From Emergomyces orientalis (Eukaryota > Ascomycota > Eurotiomycetes > Onygenales > Ajellomycetaceae): a stretch of DNA of 64,000 nucleotides. The position numbers were made by a program, and so were the translations under genes. The notes beneath the pieces are model-generated. The model made no database searches and was not told where the DNA came from. It was given only the letters and a program-made list of their open reading frames with translations. How positions within the stretch are numbered: the first letter of the stretch is position 1; every line of letters starts with the position of its first letter. Of the stretch, positions 36,476-47,567 are shown piece after piece. Where the stretch lies: the NCBI GenBank assembly GCA_002110485.1, contig MOWL01000004.1, forward strand, positions 434,001-498,000. Direction: 5' to 3'.

Positions 36476-36922
36476 CTGTGGAAGCAAAAGGAACGGTGTA
36501 ATAAACACATGTTAATTGTTAGAATGTCACATCCCACACTCATCAATTTTCACGCTTGGTCACACACAAGGCAAGATGAGACAAAGGCCACGACAATGAC
36601 AACGACTAAAGACAGAGGCAGAGACAGAGGCAGAGGTAGAAAAATGAGACGTTAAATAGTTTCATTTTTGGGTAAAGGTCTTTTTTTCTTTTTTTCTTTT
36701 TTTCTTCTGGAAGCATGAAAAATGAAAATGAAAAACGAGAAGTTGATAAGTCGAAAAAGTAGAAGAAAAAAAAAGTTGAATGACATGGCTGGCTGTGGAT
36801 ACAAGGGACCTCTCTCTCTCTTCTCCCTCTCTCCTCTGCTTTATTTCTTCTTTCTTTCTTTTCCTTTCTTGTTTTGTGCTGTTTCCAAACTCCCCCCTTT
36901 AAAATCTTCCCCTGTTTAAATC

Positions 36923-39581
36923 TTATGAAGCACTAACCGAATTCAGGTTCTGCCCATCCCGTTCCCGTAACCGCCGCTCCTTACTCGCATTCGACTCATC
37001 CTGCAGCTTCAGCGCGTTAAGTCGCTGTTGGCTATCATGCGTAACCGTGTCCATATCGTCCGTATTACGAGATGATGTCGGTCTTCCCTCGGGTGGTGGT
37101 GGTGAAGATGATGATGTAGAGGCAGCAACGGGTAACGTGGCTGGTCCCGTTTCTGTTCCGGTTCCTGGTCCCGTTCCTGTCCCGGCTCCTGATGGTCCCG
37201 TAATGCACTTTCTAGATTGGGCTAGCTGTTGTAGCCTGTCCCATTTGCTCTGTCTACTCTTCTCGCGCGCTTCTGCTGTCGATTGTAGCTCTGTGTAGTC
37301 ATGGGAGCAGTCGTCGAATAATTGCGGGTTGATTTCCATGAAGAGTTTCATCGCGTTGTACACCATGCTATGGATAGTCCTGTGGTGAGGGGTATAAGTA
37401 AAAGGCCCGTTCGAATTTGAAACTTTGGGATGTATAACGAACTCACCTGTTCCAATGGCCTTTTGAATTTTCGTAAAGCGGAGCAAACATGATAGGGAGT
37501 ATGGTTTCTACGTTATCGGTGACGAGATTGCAGAAGTATTCATTGTTCCAAAAGTATAACGCTCGTTCAGCCACCTGAAGAGAGATAAATATGTTAACAA
37601 AAAGGGCTCCGGTCAAATTTCCCTTTTGGGGGGGGGGGGGGGGGGGCATGCCTGGAAATGGGGGCTAGCGACCGATTTCGCCAGCTGGTTGAAAAGCGGT
37701 TCCTGGACCTTGGCGAATTCCGTAGGGTCCATGACTTCAAAGATGTCCTCGACTTCGTTTAAAAACATGACCTCTTTCGTGCTATTTACCTTTGGCCAGT
37801 AGCGGAGCAACCCAAGGACAACCTAGCAAACCCGAGTTAATTTGGCTAGCAGGAAGAAAGGAGGACAGAAAATTACCTCTTCGGTGAGTGCTGAGTCCTT
37901 TTCAAGGAACTGAACGATGCAATAGGCTAGCTGGGGGTGGTACATGCTCAGACTCTTCACTTTGTGGAGCGGAATTAAAACACGGGTTAAAAAGAGCTTG
38001 TGCTCCTCCTTAAGCGGGAGGGCAAAGCCATTAATAATAGATCCAAGAATCTCGAGCAACTCTGCTACTCCATTAAAGCGTTCCGTCTCGTACATGAACT
38101 GGAAGAAAACGTTGTTGATCGATCGTCGAATGTAAGAACGAAGGTTAAGGAATTTGCCGTAGATGCGGTGCAGAGTTGTTTTGAGGAAATCTCGTTCACG
38201 GGGGTCTTCGGAATCAAAGAGTTCCAGTAACTGCGCGAATAGTCAGCATTTTAGTTTGTAAAAACGTTAAGTAGCAGCAGAAAAGTTAAGAGCGGAAGCA
38301 CAAACAACATACTTGTAAAACAAACTGATGGTCGATGTAGGCTTTTGCTATATTGGTATTGAAATCTTGGCTTTCGATGAACCTGAGGAAAAATTCATAA
38401 ACAACCTGAATATGCGGCCATGCAACTTCAAGAACGGGCTCATCCTCTTCTGGATCAAAAGCGTCCCCTTGAGGATTTACTGGTGGGGGGATCGGGCGAA
38501 AAAGGTTTTTGGCGAACATATCCACCACACGGGGATACATGGGGTCAGTAATGACGGATCTGTTGTTGGCCACGTAGTCTAATAATTCATGCAGCGCAAG
38601 TCGCTTGATCTCCTTGGATTTCATATCGCCAGTCGGATCATTAAAGTCAAAAATGATATTGCACTGGTCAATCTTTTGCATGAACAAATGCTGGCGCCGG
38701 TTCGGGGGAACTTCATGGAAGCCAGGGAGTTTCTCCAGTTCTCTTTGGCGCTGATCGGATATGTCAAACCTTGAGGAGTGTTGCCGTTTCGGCGTCCTGA
38801 TACCCTCCGGAACATCCTTGGGAGTTGTTTGTAATCGATCGAAAACATGTGATTTTTGGCCGGCCTTTGGTGGCTGGAGATCTCCAGGCATGGTCTCTGC
38901 AGAACCCGGAGGAGGAATGTGCTAATATTTGTATTTGATCGTCAGCCTCCAGGTATCCAAACCATATAAAGTAAATGCAATCGCTCCAAAGGGACAAACA
39001 TTGTGGGGACGGTGGAAGAACATACCGGTGCGCTGGGGCTAATGATTACACTTGGAGCAAGCGGCTGCGGTTGTCTAATTGGTGTTCCGGGCCCATTTCC
39101 AGGCATCTGACCCGTGTTTCCTCCCATATTTTGTCCTGGAGGCATGAAATGCTGGGCGCTTTGGGGGGCGCTTAGCTGAACCTGAGCATTGCTGTGAATA
39201 GTGCCAGTCGGAGCAGCCCCACCACCACCATTGCCCCCTTGCATTCCGGGCTTTACTTTGGTATCGTTCACTGTGGTGGTCGAGGATGTAGGAGTGCCAT
39301 GATTGGAGTTGGCCGGTGAAGGGCTGGGGACTGATGAACTGGAAGTTGTGTTTTGTCCTGGGGACGATGTTCCGGAAGAGTCCTTCTTCTTGGAAGACTT
39401 ATTTGAATCTTTCGCACGGGACAGCTGTTCGTGCTAAACCCGTCAGTCAATGCCAGGTATGTCCAACAACAAAGAAATGGGACCGAAGACAACATCTATA
39501 TCGCCTGGGAAGGAAAGAAAAAACCATCTAGGAGGGGAGTAGCATGGCGGGACTTACAACTCTCTGTCTGAAACCCTTCAT
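36923..39581 (-). CDS. PP2A B' (B56) regulatory subunit, Rts1/ParA type
   Basis: The B56-type regulatory subunit directs protein phosphatase 2A to its substrates; fungal homologues act in septation, mitotic control and stress. Seven exons (39581-39558, 39433-39026, 38921-38313, 38230-37877, 37822-37652, 37574-37447, 37379-36923) encode 716 residues. The N-terminal ~190 residues are Ser/Pro/Gln-rich. The HEAT-like B56 core starts near LEKLPGFHEVPPNRRQHLF and contains MYPRVVDMFAKNLFRPIPP, NFNTNIAKAYIDHQFVLQ-type sequence, ERDFLKTTLHRIYGKF, ALPLKEEHKLFL and VAERALYFWNNEY. The tail is Thr/Gly-Pro rich, then charged (KERRLRERDGQNLNS). Exon 1 is just eight codons, MKGFRQRV, as in relatives. The intron after SPHFQ starts with GC rather than GT and carries a run of 19 G on the plus strand. 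The last residues may be replaced by a further exon. Confidence 0.94.
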
Positions 39582-41249
39582 GATAGCTTATATCGGTGTG
39601 TCGACCACATGTACAATATCCTACGGTGTTCAGCCAGTCGACCACGATTATCCGACAGCAAGCGGATTGGTCGTGACCAGCAGCTGTGTGTATCTGGAGA
39701 AGAGGCGGAAAAGACGACCCGGGCGGTATATTTATCTAAGTGCACGACATATAAATGAGCACACTCTCTAGCTTGGATTGGGGGGTTAGGGGGTCGAGAA
39801 GGAGCGGGCGCTCCAGTGGGTGCGGCGAGTATATTGGACCCGGGCGGACAATCGGCACGAAATCAAGGTGAAGAAAGGGCCATATTGGAAGAGACAAGAC
39901 GGAAAGGGGAAAAACTAGGTTGTAATATGCAAGGTTGTTTTGTTGAAACTGAGAATAGGGAGAGGGGGAGAAGGAGAAGAAGAAAAGGAGCAAGGAATGG
40001 TTGACTCGACAATGGGCAGCGGTTGGCGGAGGTGCACGTTTACACTTCTCTCAAGCGAAGGACAGACGGGCGGGGTGGAGGTTAAGGGGGAGAAAGATAT
40101 AGAGAAAGGTGAGGGCGTGAGAGAGGAGGTGGGGATTATCGAGCCAAGCCCCCGTACCCAGTTAGAGTCACGTACCTCAACAACCAAACAGCCAAACAGC
40201 CAAGCAAAAACAATTGGAAATGCGGAGGTCGAGAAAGACAAAAACAAAAAAGGGAGAGGCAGCGGGTTTAATATGTGGCCTGGGGGAACCGACTGGGGGT
40301 GGGCAGCGAAAGAAAGGGGATTCGATGCGAGCGACCTCAGGGAGAAACGGACAAGGCGAGCGGGGTCCAACCCCAGCAGGTCGTGATTCGGGGAACAAGG
40401 AGGGATCAAGCGCGAAGAGGCATGGATGGGAGGAGGCACAAGAAAGAAGAAGAAGAAGAAGAAGAAGAAGAAGAAGAAGAAGAAGAAGAAGGGGAGTCAA
40501 AGGAGAGACGAGGGCAGAGCAGAGCCAGAGAGGAGACAAGATGGAAGACAGCGGTTGTAGCAGAGATAGGGCATGGATAGAGCTGTAGTGGTGGTGGTTG
40601 TTTGTAGTTGAGCGTAGTCGGGGGGTGAGTTTGTAGTTAGTGCAGTCATAGCAGTAGTTACTAGTTAGTTATAGCCCAATAACTAAACTCCCTGATGCAA
40701 AGTCCCAGCGCAGTCCGTCCGTCCCTTTTGCCCTTCTCTCTTTTTTTTGCCTCGAGGTCGCTGCGGCTGGTTTCATATTGCCTGATTTGGTTTAGCGGGA
40801 GACGGGTCACGTGTAGTCTTATTTGGGGATCTGTATCCATCCTTCCAAGATATTTCTATTAGGGGGCATCTAAATGTACAATACAATATACAGGTGTATA
40901 TCTATATATATATATGAAAGAACTACTCTATTACGACAGTGCTACTTGTCTATTTAGTGTGGACTAGACAGGAGACAATTACACGCATCAGCTGTTTCCA
41001 TCTTTTACATCTCTTCTACAGGACTGTTCTGGATATCAGCAGAGAAACCAGGGTTTATACTTCTATGTGTTGTGTAGATTCCAATAACACCAACCCTGAT
41101 TGCTTCTACCTCAAGAAGACAGCTATGGAAATGAGCATATGTATCAGGCTATCCCCTTAAGCTCATCCTAAAATCATACCTTCTTCAATTATATCCACGT
41201 TTCCATTCTCAGGCGGTGTCTAAACAACCCCGTATAAAATCCGACCAAA
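39582..41249. promoter_or_regulatory. Divergent upstream region of PP2A B' (minus) and TFIIIC tau95 (plus)
   Basis: A 1.7-kb region holding both promoters. It includes the (GAA)15 repeat, purine-rich DNA on the plus strand (pyrimidine-rich on the PP2A sense strand, about 39940-40530) and a TCACGTG box at 40807. Frames of 100-170 codons here are low-complexity shadows of the repeat-rich leader, so I call no gene. Confidence 0.55.
40446..40490. repeat. (GAA)15 trinucleotide repeat
   Basis: Fifteen perfect GAA units, reading (TTC)15 on the sense strand of the PP2A gene about 0.9 kb upstream of its start codon. Pure GAA/TTC runs can form triplexes and tend to vary in length. Confidence 0.95.
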
Positions 41250-43583
41250 ATGCCACAGCCAGCTCGTTCTCACGATCGCACTGCCCCTTGGTATTCAATC
41301 CCAGCGCGGGAGATCGTTAGTGTTGAACATCCATGCGTGGTGAAGAACATAGACAAAGGGATCGAAACCCTCGACGGAAACGGTGGCATTCCAAGGGCAA
41401 GCGAAAACCCCAGTTCCTGTACCTGTACTCTAATACACTTAAGACTAACACGCCATCTATAGATCCTAAACCCCCCTCGTCAAGATGCCTCAATCAACTT
41501 ATTCCTATGTCCCGAGGATGGTATGAGCAGGCCCTTGACCTCAACATGTAACCCAGCAAACAACATCTTGCTGAAGATTACCATCCCCAAGAGGACTGGT
41601 CGCAAGCGAAAACGTGGTTCCGATGAGCCGTTTACTGGCAACCATAATGTTATTGAAGAAGATAGCGAACCGGCCACCTTTAATACTACTACTGCTACTA
41701 CTACAACGCCCTCCCGTGCTGTTGCTGCCCGGGCCTTGCTGCGACGACTCCAGGATAACGTGGGGAAATATGAGGTTGAAGCAGTCGGTCGAGTCGAACG
41801 AATGCATGTCTTCCGCGGTATGTCTGTCTGCAGACGCAAAACTGAGCATACATACACATATCAACCAAGGGCTATAATACTAACGTAGTCCTATAGGAAT
41901 GCCGGATTTTGTTTACTCAACAACCTCTAGCCCGTTTATGACGAAATTCAGGGAGAAGGTCTTACCATTCCAATGTATGTATTTTTATTTTTCCCCCTGA
42001 AATATCTTGTTTTTATAATGCCATTTCCTCGTAAGTGATTATGCTAATCCTCCCTTGCAGACGACAAGCTCAAAGAGTTCCAATTCGATATGACCAAAGG
42101 CTCTACCTCAAACGTCGACATCATCCCGCCGCCAGCCCTAAGCCGCGGAGACGTCGCCTTCAACTACCTGTACGTCCATTCCCGTCTCACAGAAATTGAA
42201 GCCACGCCCTAAATCTAACCCAAACACAGATACCGCCAAAACCCCACCGTCAAACAATCCATCGGCCCCTCCGGCGAAATAATGACCACAAACACCCAAC
42301 AAATCGTCAAAGTCCTCACCCACCTCGTTGCCTGCGACATCCCCTCCGTCCCTACCGCACCCCGCGAAAACTGCCCGCCAATCCACACCCTCGACAAAAC
42401 CCTACAAGAAACCATCGCAACCCTCCAATCCCTCTTTGAGACCCGCGCGGCCTGGACCCGCCGCGGCCTGCGCAACCACCTCACCACCAACGAGCAGAAA
42501 TACGCCCTCCGCCTCGCCGTACCGTATGTCGGCTACATCTTCCGCTCAGGCCCCTGGCGCGACGCCATTGTGAAATTCGGCCATGATCCGCGCGTCCACC
42601 CGTCCTCGTGCGTCTATCAGACATTCATGTTCCGCACGCTTCCATCAAGTATCACCGAACAGCTCGACAACGACAACAATGGCACCGGCAACAACACGCC
42701 CGCACCAGCATCCGCAAACACAACCACAACCACCTCAATATCAAACAGACGCAAAACGCTCCCGCGCCCTTCCACCGTCCTCGGCGACCAAAACACATCA
42801 TCAACAACAACAACAACCCCTTACCCTTCCCACATCTTCACCGGCCAAGCCCCGCTCCCCCGCGACGGCAAAATGTGGATGATCTGCGACATCACCGACC
42901 CCATCCTCGCCCGCCTCCTCAAACCACCCCCCCCCTCCCCCTCACCAACACCCACACCGACACCACCCTCCTGCGACATCTTCTCCTCCGGCTGGTACGG
43001 CAACGTAACCCTCGCCGTTGCAAAGACAATCATGCGCGCCAAGATCCAGCACATGCTTGAATACGGCACGACGCCGCCGCTGGCGATGGAGGAGGACTTT
43101 TTACCGCTGCTGCAGTTTCCGGATAGGGTGGGCGGGGATGAGGAAGTGGGGAGGAGGTGTGTTGTTGGTGCTGGTGCTGGTGCTGGGGGTGGGAGGAGGG
43201 TTAGCTCGAGATGTATGGCATTGGCGGCGGAGGTGAGGGCGATGGTGAGGGGGGCGCCGGGGCGGAAGGTATTTTTGGAGAGGGGGAGGGGTGGAGGGGG
43301 AGGTGGAGGGGGAGGTGGGGAGAAAAGGGTTAAGTGGGAGGATGAGGTTCGGGCGGGAGGTGAGGGTGATGGTGAGGGTGTGGGTGAGGAGGAGATGGGT
43401 GAGTTTGGTGGGGAGGAGGGAGAGGGAGAAGGAAGGGATGAAGAGGACCGTGATGAGGCTAGTGAGGATGAGGATGAGGATGAGGATGAGGATGGGGATG
43501 GGGATGGGGATGGGGATGGGGATGGGGATGGGGATGGGGATGGGGTAGGTGACGATGTGGAGATGACAGGTGTATTAGCTTAG
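41250..43583 (+). CDS. TFC1: TFIIIC subunit 5 (tau95 / Tfc1 / Sfc1), RNA polymerase III factor
   Basis: This TFIIIC subunit lies in the tauA part that binds the A box of tRNA genes. Five exons (41250-41396, 41463-41817, 41897-41974, 42061-42169, 42230-43583) encode 680 residues. Family marks are REIVSVEHPCVVKNIDKGIETL at the N-terminus (part of the barrel that pairs with tau55), FLCPEDGMSRPLTSTCNP, LLKITIPKRTGRKRKRG, the MPDFVYSTTSSPFM segment and the winged-helix-like region with WTRRGLRNHL, YVGYIFRSGPWRDAIVKFG and DPRVHPSSCVYQTFMFR. Two low-complexity loops interrupt the C-terminal half. The protein ends in a very acidic tail of Glu-Asp then Gly-Asp pairs, encoded by a hexanucleotide repeat; an acidic C-terminus is known in this family. 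The first intron needs a GC donor (41397) and has a good CTAAC branch site. No other donor keeps phase. Confidence 0.92.
43464..43541. repeat. In-frame hexanucleotide repeat, (GAGGAT)5(GGGGAT)8
   Basis: Thirteen six-base units inside the last exon of the TFIIIC gene encode Glu-Asp pairs then Gly-Asp pairs. The two unit types differ by one base (A to G), which suggests spread of a variant unit by slippage. Confidence 0.95.
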
Positions 43584-44859
43584 CAACAATTTAAAAACTT
43601 TCTATCGGCGTTTCCCTGTTCATTTATTAGTGAGCAGGGGAATCATGATAATTTACAAAAGTAGGGTCTGCTCATAGGTGGTGTGCACAATGCAACAAGG
43701 CGCCCTACTACATTCCTACCTTTCTCTTCTCTCTATTCTATAGTACATGTAAGTGTTACACCTACGCCCAGCCATTCTATACCCATACGGATTACAAACA
43801 TTTTTTCGTTTCTATGCACACCCAACGTTTCTATCACATTGAATAAAATTTATATACCCTGCGTTTTGTGGAGTTTCATCAGAGAGCTAGTACTACCTTT
43901 TACATCCTCCCACGCTCCATCCAGAACAGGTAATCTCAGGGGCGGGGGGCGGGGGGCGAGGGTGGCATTTACAATGCAAATACAAATGAACAAACTCAAA
44001 ACACATCAACCCAGTCAAGTTCTCTTTCTTTTATAGTTATCTTCTTTCAGTCATAAAGAGCGGACAAACACATGGAAAAGGAGGGAAAAAGAGAAAAAAA
44101 GTTAGATACATATATACGCATGCGCATTTACATATAGATGTATCTAATTTAAGAACTATACTTATACTAGTAATGAATTTTTAAGTTCATTCTGATTTCA
44201 TCATACATCTCATACATCATCATACCTACAAACATGGAAAGAAAGGAAACAGAAAACAGACATGAAAACATACGTAAAATATGATTTGGAGTTGACATTG
44301 ACTTATAGAAGAATCAAAATGAAATGACAATTCGACAAAATGGAAATGCAGTCATAAAATCAAAAACAAAGACAAATAGCAGAGTAAAAATAAAATAAAA
44401 ATAAAAATAAAAAATAGAATAAAAAATGAAATTGCAAAGATAAAGAAAACCTTGCGAAATTTCAAGTTCAAGGGGAGTTACAAACTCATAGCATATTGAA
44501 ATGGAAAAAAGTAAAACATATAACAAAAACAAAACCAAAAAACCAGCTCGCCAGACGCCTCAACTTAATCAAAACCAGAGAGACAGCACCAAACTCCAAA
44601 ACTTCCTATACATTTCCAAAATCCCAAAATCCCAAACCCAAAGCCACCCTTTGAAGCAGAAACAAAACATAAAATAAAATAAACACAAAAGCTAACCATG
44701 AAGAGGAAAAAAAAAAAATTATTATTCAATAAAGGGGGGGTATATATATGTGTGTGTATAACTGATCCTTCTCCCTAAAACGACATATAATATTGGTCTG
44801 ACGGGCTGGTACGCATCACCAATACCCATACACCATACTCACACTCCTTATTTCTACTT
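43584..44859. other. Convergent intergenic region (TFIIIC / unknown nuclear protein 3' ends)
   Basis: No gene seen. It is A-rich on the plus strand (about 44260-44720), with AAAAT repeats near 44385-44420. Confidence 0.6.
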
Positions 44860-46296
44860 CTATGAAATCGTCATACTGATCGTAGCCTCGGCTTCATCCG
44901 CAGCACTCTCACTCTCCCATATCTCTATCTCGTTGGCTGTTGGGAATGAAGGAGATGCTGTGGCGTTGGTGGTGGTAGTGTTGGTGGTATCAACAGCGGG
45001 TGCTGTGCCGGATATCAGTGCGGAGATGGCTGCGTGGCTGGCAAGAATGGGATGGCTGGGTTTGGTTTGGTTTTGGTCCTGTTGTTCATGCTGATGGTGA
45101 TGATGGTAGGTATTGTGGTTATAGTGGTAGTAGATGTTGTTTGAGGGAGGATATTGAGAGTGAGATTGACAGGGAGAGGGAGATGATGTGACGATTTCCC
45201 GGGATTCTGGTTCTGATTTTGCAATTGTCTCGCTCTCTTCTTGAGATTGCGAGTGAGAATCTTCTTCTTGTGCTGTTGGTGGTGGTAGTGGTATCGCTGT
45301 AGGGTTAGAGGTATTTGATGCACTCTCACTTGCAGGTTCATTCTCATTTTCATTCTTTTCTTCCTCTCGGTCCGTTTCTTCAGCTACAGATACGAAACGA
45401 GAAACATCCAACTCCCCAAGTGCCAAGCGTGGCTCGTCTGTCATTTCCACGTTACGACTCGTACCGTCCACAGTAGCGGCAGTAGCCACCCTTTCTCCTT
45501 CTTCACCCATAGCCCGGTGCCCTGAAAACTCCACCGGCGGGGGAATATTCTCCTTCCCGCGATCATCTTTATTCTGCGGTTTATCCTCATCATCGCTAAT
45601 ATCCAGCACGCACGTCGAGTGCTCCATCAGATTCGCCATCTCATCCTGTTCGGTATCAATGTAGATCTCAAAGCCCCAGGCTTTTGGAAGGCGTCTGTTG
45701 CTACTGCTACTGCTGATAATGTTGATATCGATGTCCAGGGGCGTGATTTTTGTAGTTTGCAGTGGCTGAGTTTGGGATTGGGATTGGGATTTGGTCTTAG
45801 GAACACCAGTATTGATTGTATTGAGAGTTCCATGGAGGGCATCAGCGATTGAAAAGGGTGCACGAGGGGCACCATGAGGTTTGGTAAAGGAAGGTGGATC
45901 AATGCGTGTGTATGAACCAACGCTACGTCGGGAAAAGGCTTTCGCAGGTTTAGATTTGGGGGAGCGTCCTGCTGGGGCACGGAGCGGGGCGGAGTTTGGA
46001 AGAGGTGCCCTTTTTATTTGCGAGAGAGGTGTTTGGAGGCGTTTAGCGTTTGTGGTGGTGATGGGTTTTGGGGGTGCGAAGGTGTATTTGGTTGTGGCTG
46101 TGGCTGTCTTGGAGACGTCTCCGTCCACGCTGTTTCTGGTTCTTTTGGCGCCTGGCGTGCTGAAGGAAGAGGGATCTACGTTTTCCGTGTCGGATATGTC
46201 GGATGTTTCGAGGCGGCGTTTGAGAGAAGGGGATGTTAGTCCTATTGATAGGAATGTCAGTGTATTGTTTGGTTTGGAAGTACTAGATAGATCCAT
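44860..46296 (-). CDS. Uncharacterised nuclear-type protein with KEN box and acidic motif
   Basis: A single open frame of 478 residues whose family I do not recognise. The N-terminal half is basic and Ser/Thr/Pro-rich with several S/T-P sites, KRTR- and RRS-type clusters that could be nuclear signals, and a DTENVDPSS segment. The only segment that looks structured is at about residues 201-235 (RRLPKAWGFEIYIDTEQDEM then NLMEHSTCVLDISDDED). A KEN sequence follows at 248-250 in GKENIPPP, a context seen in APC/C substrates such as securin-like inhibitors. The C-terminal part is low complexity: Glu-rich, Ser-Gln-rich, then Tyr/His/Gln-rich and Thr-rich. The start Met at 46296 is the first in frame, and no intron is needed. 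It could be a cell-cycle regulated protein; that is inference from short motifs. Confidence 0.7.
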   Translation of the reverse strand: MDLSSTSKPNNTLTFLSIGLTSPSLKRRLETSDISDTENVDPSSFSTPGAKRTRNSVDGDVSKTATATTKYTFAPPKPITTTNAKRLQTPLSQIKRAPLPNSAPLRAPAGRSPKSKPAKAFSRRSVGSYTRIDPPSFTKPHGAPRAPFSIADALHGTLNTINTGVPKTKSQSQSQTQPLQTTKITPLDIDINIISSSSSNRRLPKAWGFEIYIDTEQDEMANLMEHSTCVLDISDDEDKPQNKDDRGKENIPPPVEFSGHRAMGEEGERVATAATVDGTSRNVEMTDEPRLALGELDVSRFVSVAEETDREEEKNENENEPASESASNTSNPTAIPLPPPTAQEEDSHSQSQEESETIAKSEPESREIVTSSPSPCQSHSQYPPSNNIYYHYNHNTYHHHHQHEQQDQNQTKPSHPILASHAAISALISGTAPAVDTTNTTTTNATASPSFPTANEIEIWESESAADEAEATISMTIS

Positions 46297-47567
46297 AACT
46301 GACCATTCTGTTGATTCTTCGCGCTCTGCAGAAAACGCAACCGTGAAGGATCAACGACACCAAATGGCTGCCTCGAAGGGGGGGACATGGGCTGCGTAAG
46401 GGCCATTTCGAGGCCGAAATTTGCTTATAATGCTAGGAATAGTTACAGGAGGGGTTCCCTCCTATGTATGCTCTCCTGAAGGACGGTGCAAATGGGTATT
46501 TCTCTGCGAGTTGCGACCAAGGATCCTGAACAATTTGGAAGTTGGAGAGGTCCTGTTGATTACTCCAATGCTCGAACTTAAGTAGACAATTCTGGTGATT
46601 GTCCGGGAAAGAAAGAAGAGCAAAAATAAGGCAGACCCAAATCTACGCGGTTGGGGTCAATATACGAATATAATTGAGAAGAGAAAGATGGCAAGTTTCA
46701 GGGACAGCAGTAGAGAGGAGAGAGATATGCTGCTGCTATTTGCCTGCAGAAAGAGGGGAAATGGGAGGGTTATGAGGGATGCTCCCCAGGCTTGGTTTCG
46801 CGTATCACAGGGAGGGCGATGCAGGGAGTAGTTACTGTTAGTTCAGCCAAGGCGCGAGCTGATCGATCACTAGTATCTCTGCTGCAATTCAGAGTGAGAC
46901 TCGAGGATTGCCTGGAGGAGAGGAAAGCAGAAGTGTTTCGTTGTCGGCCTTGTCTGAGAAGAAATGCCTCAAGAGCAAGACGTAGGTAAAAGGGGATGGG
47001 ACGGGATTGGCGAGGGAGAGCTCGTTGCTGCAGGTTTCAGGGACTTGCACGATACGAACATGCAATAATATCCCGGCTTGAGACCAGCAGAGGAAGATGG
47101 GATTGTTGGGATGCGAATGGTCGAGGGGTGCAAGGTGCTGTCGGGGATGGTATGGTGTGGTCCTAGGAGGCTTTGGTGACAATACAGAACATTCGGCGGT
47201 ATCAAAATAGTCGCGTTGGGAGCGTGTTTGGGTGATGGTTGGCGTTGCGTTGCATAAACAGGGAATTCTGGGCTGCAGAATTTGGAACGAGATGTTTCTG
47301 TTATCTTGATATACTTTTAATGGAAAATAACTTCACTCAGATCATGGTGTCAAAATATATATATATATTTTTTTTTTTGTTGTGTGTTTCCACTTTCACT
47401 TGGTGGGTATCTAAATATATCTATGGGATACAATACAATCTCTCATGTTGAACTCACAACAAACATACTCCGTAAACATAAGCACCGATAGAAAAACTGA
47501 AAGATAGACAAGACAGGCAGTCGAGCCTCATGCTAGGACCATAAGAACACTCCTCTCCTTATAAAGC
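46297..47567. other. Intergenic region upstream of the KEN-box gene
   Basis: I see no supportable gene. Frames at 46595, 46792 and 46889 are short and lack motifs. A TACTCCGTA copy lies at 47466 and an AT/T run near 47360-47380. Confidence 0.55.
47466..47474. repeat. TACTCCGTA motif, copy 4
   Basis: Exact 9-mer shared with four other intergenic sites. Confidence 0.6.

Larger units (their letters stand above)
34457..36922. other. Intergenic region between TRA1 start and PP2A B' stop, with a possible 3' exon
   Basis: It holds the TRA1 promoter, a (GCT)7 repeat at 34665, long A/G-rich tracts (about 35220-36160) and an open minus-strand frame at 36224-36475 that could be a last exon of the PP2A subunit gene (listed separately). 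Otherwise I see no gene. Confidence 0.5.

Noticed and set aside
39915..40588. Several overlapping frames of 100-174 codons (Pro/Ser/Leu-rich, Glu- or Arg-rich)
   Set aside because: They are translations of the purine-rich leader and (GAA)15 repeat in different frames.
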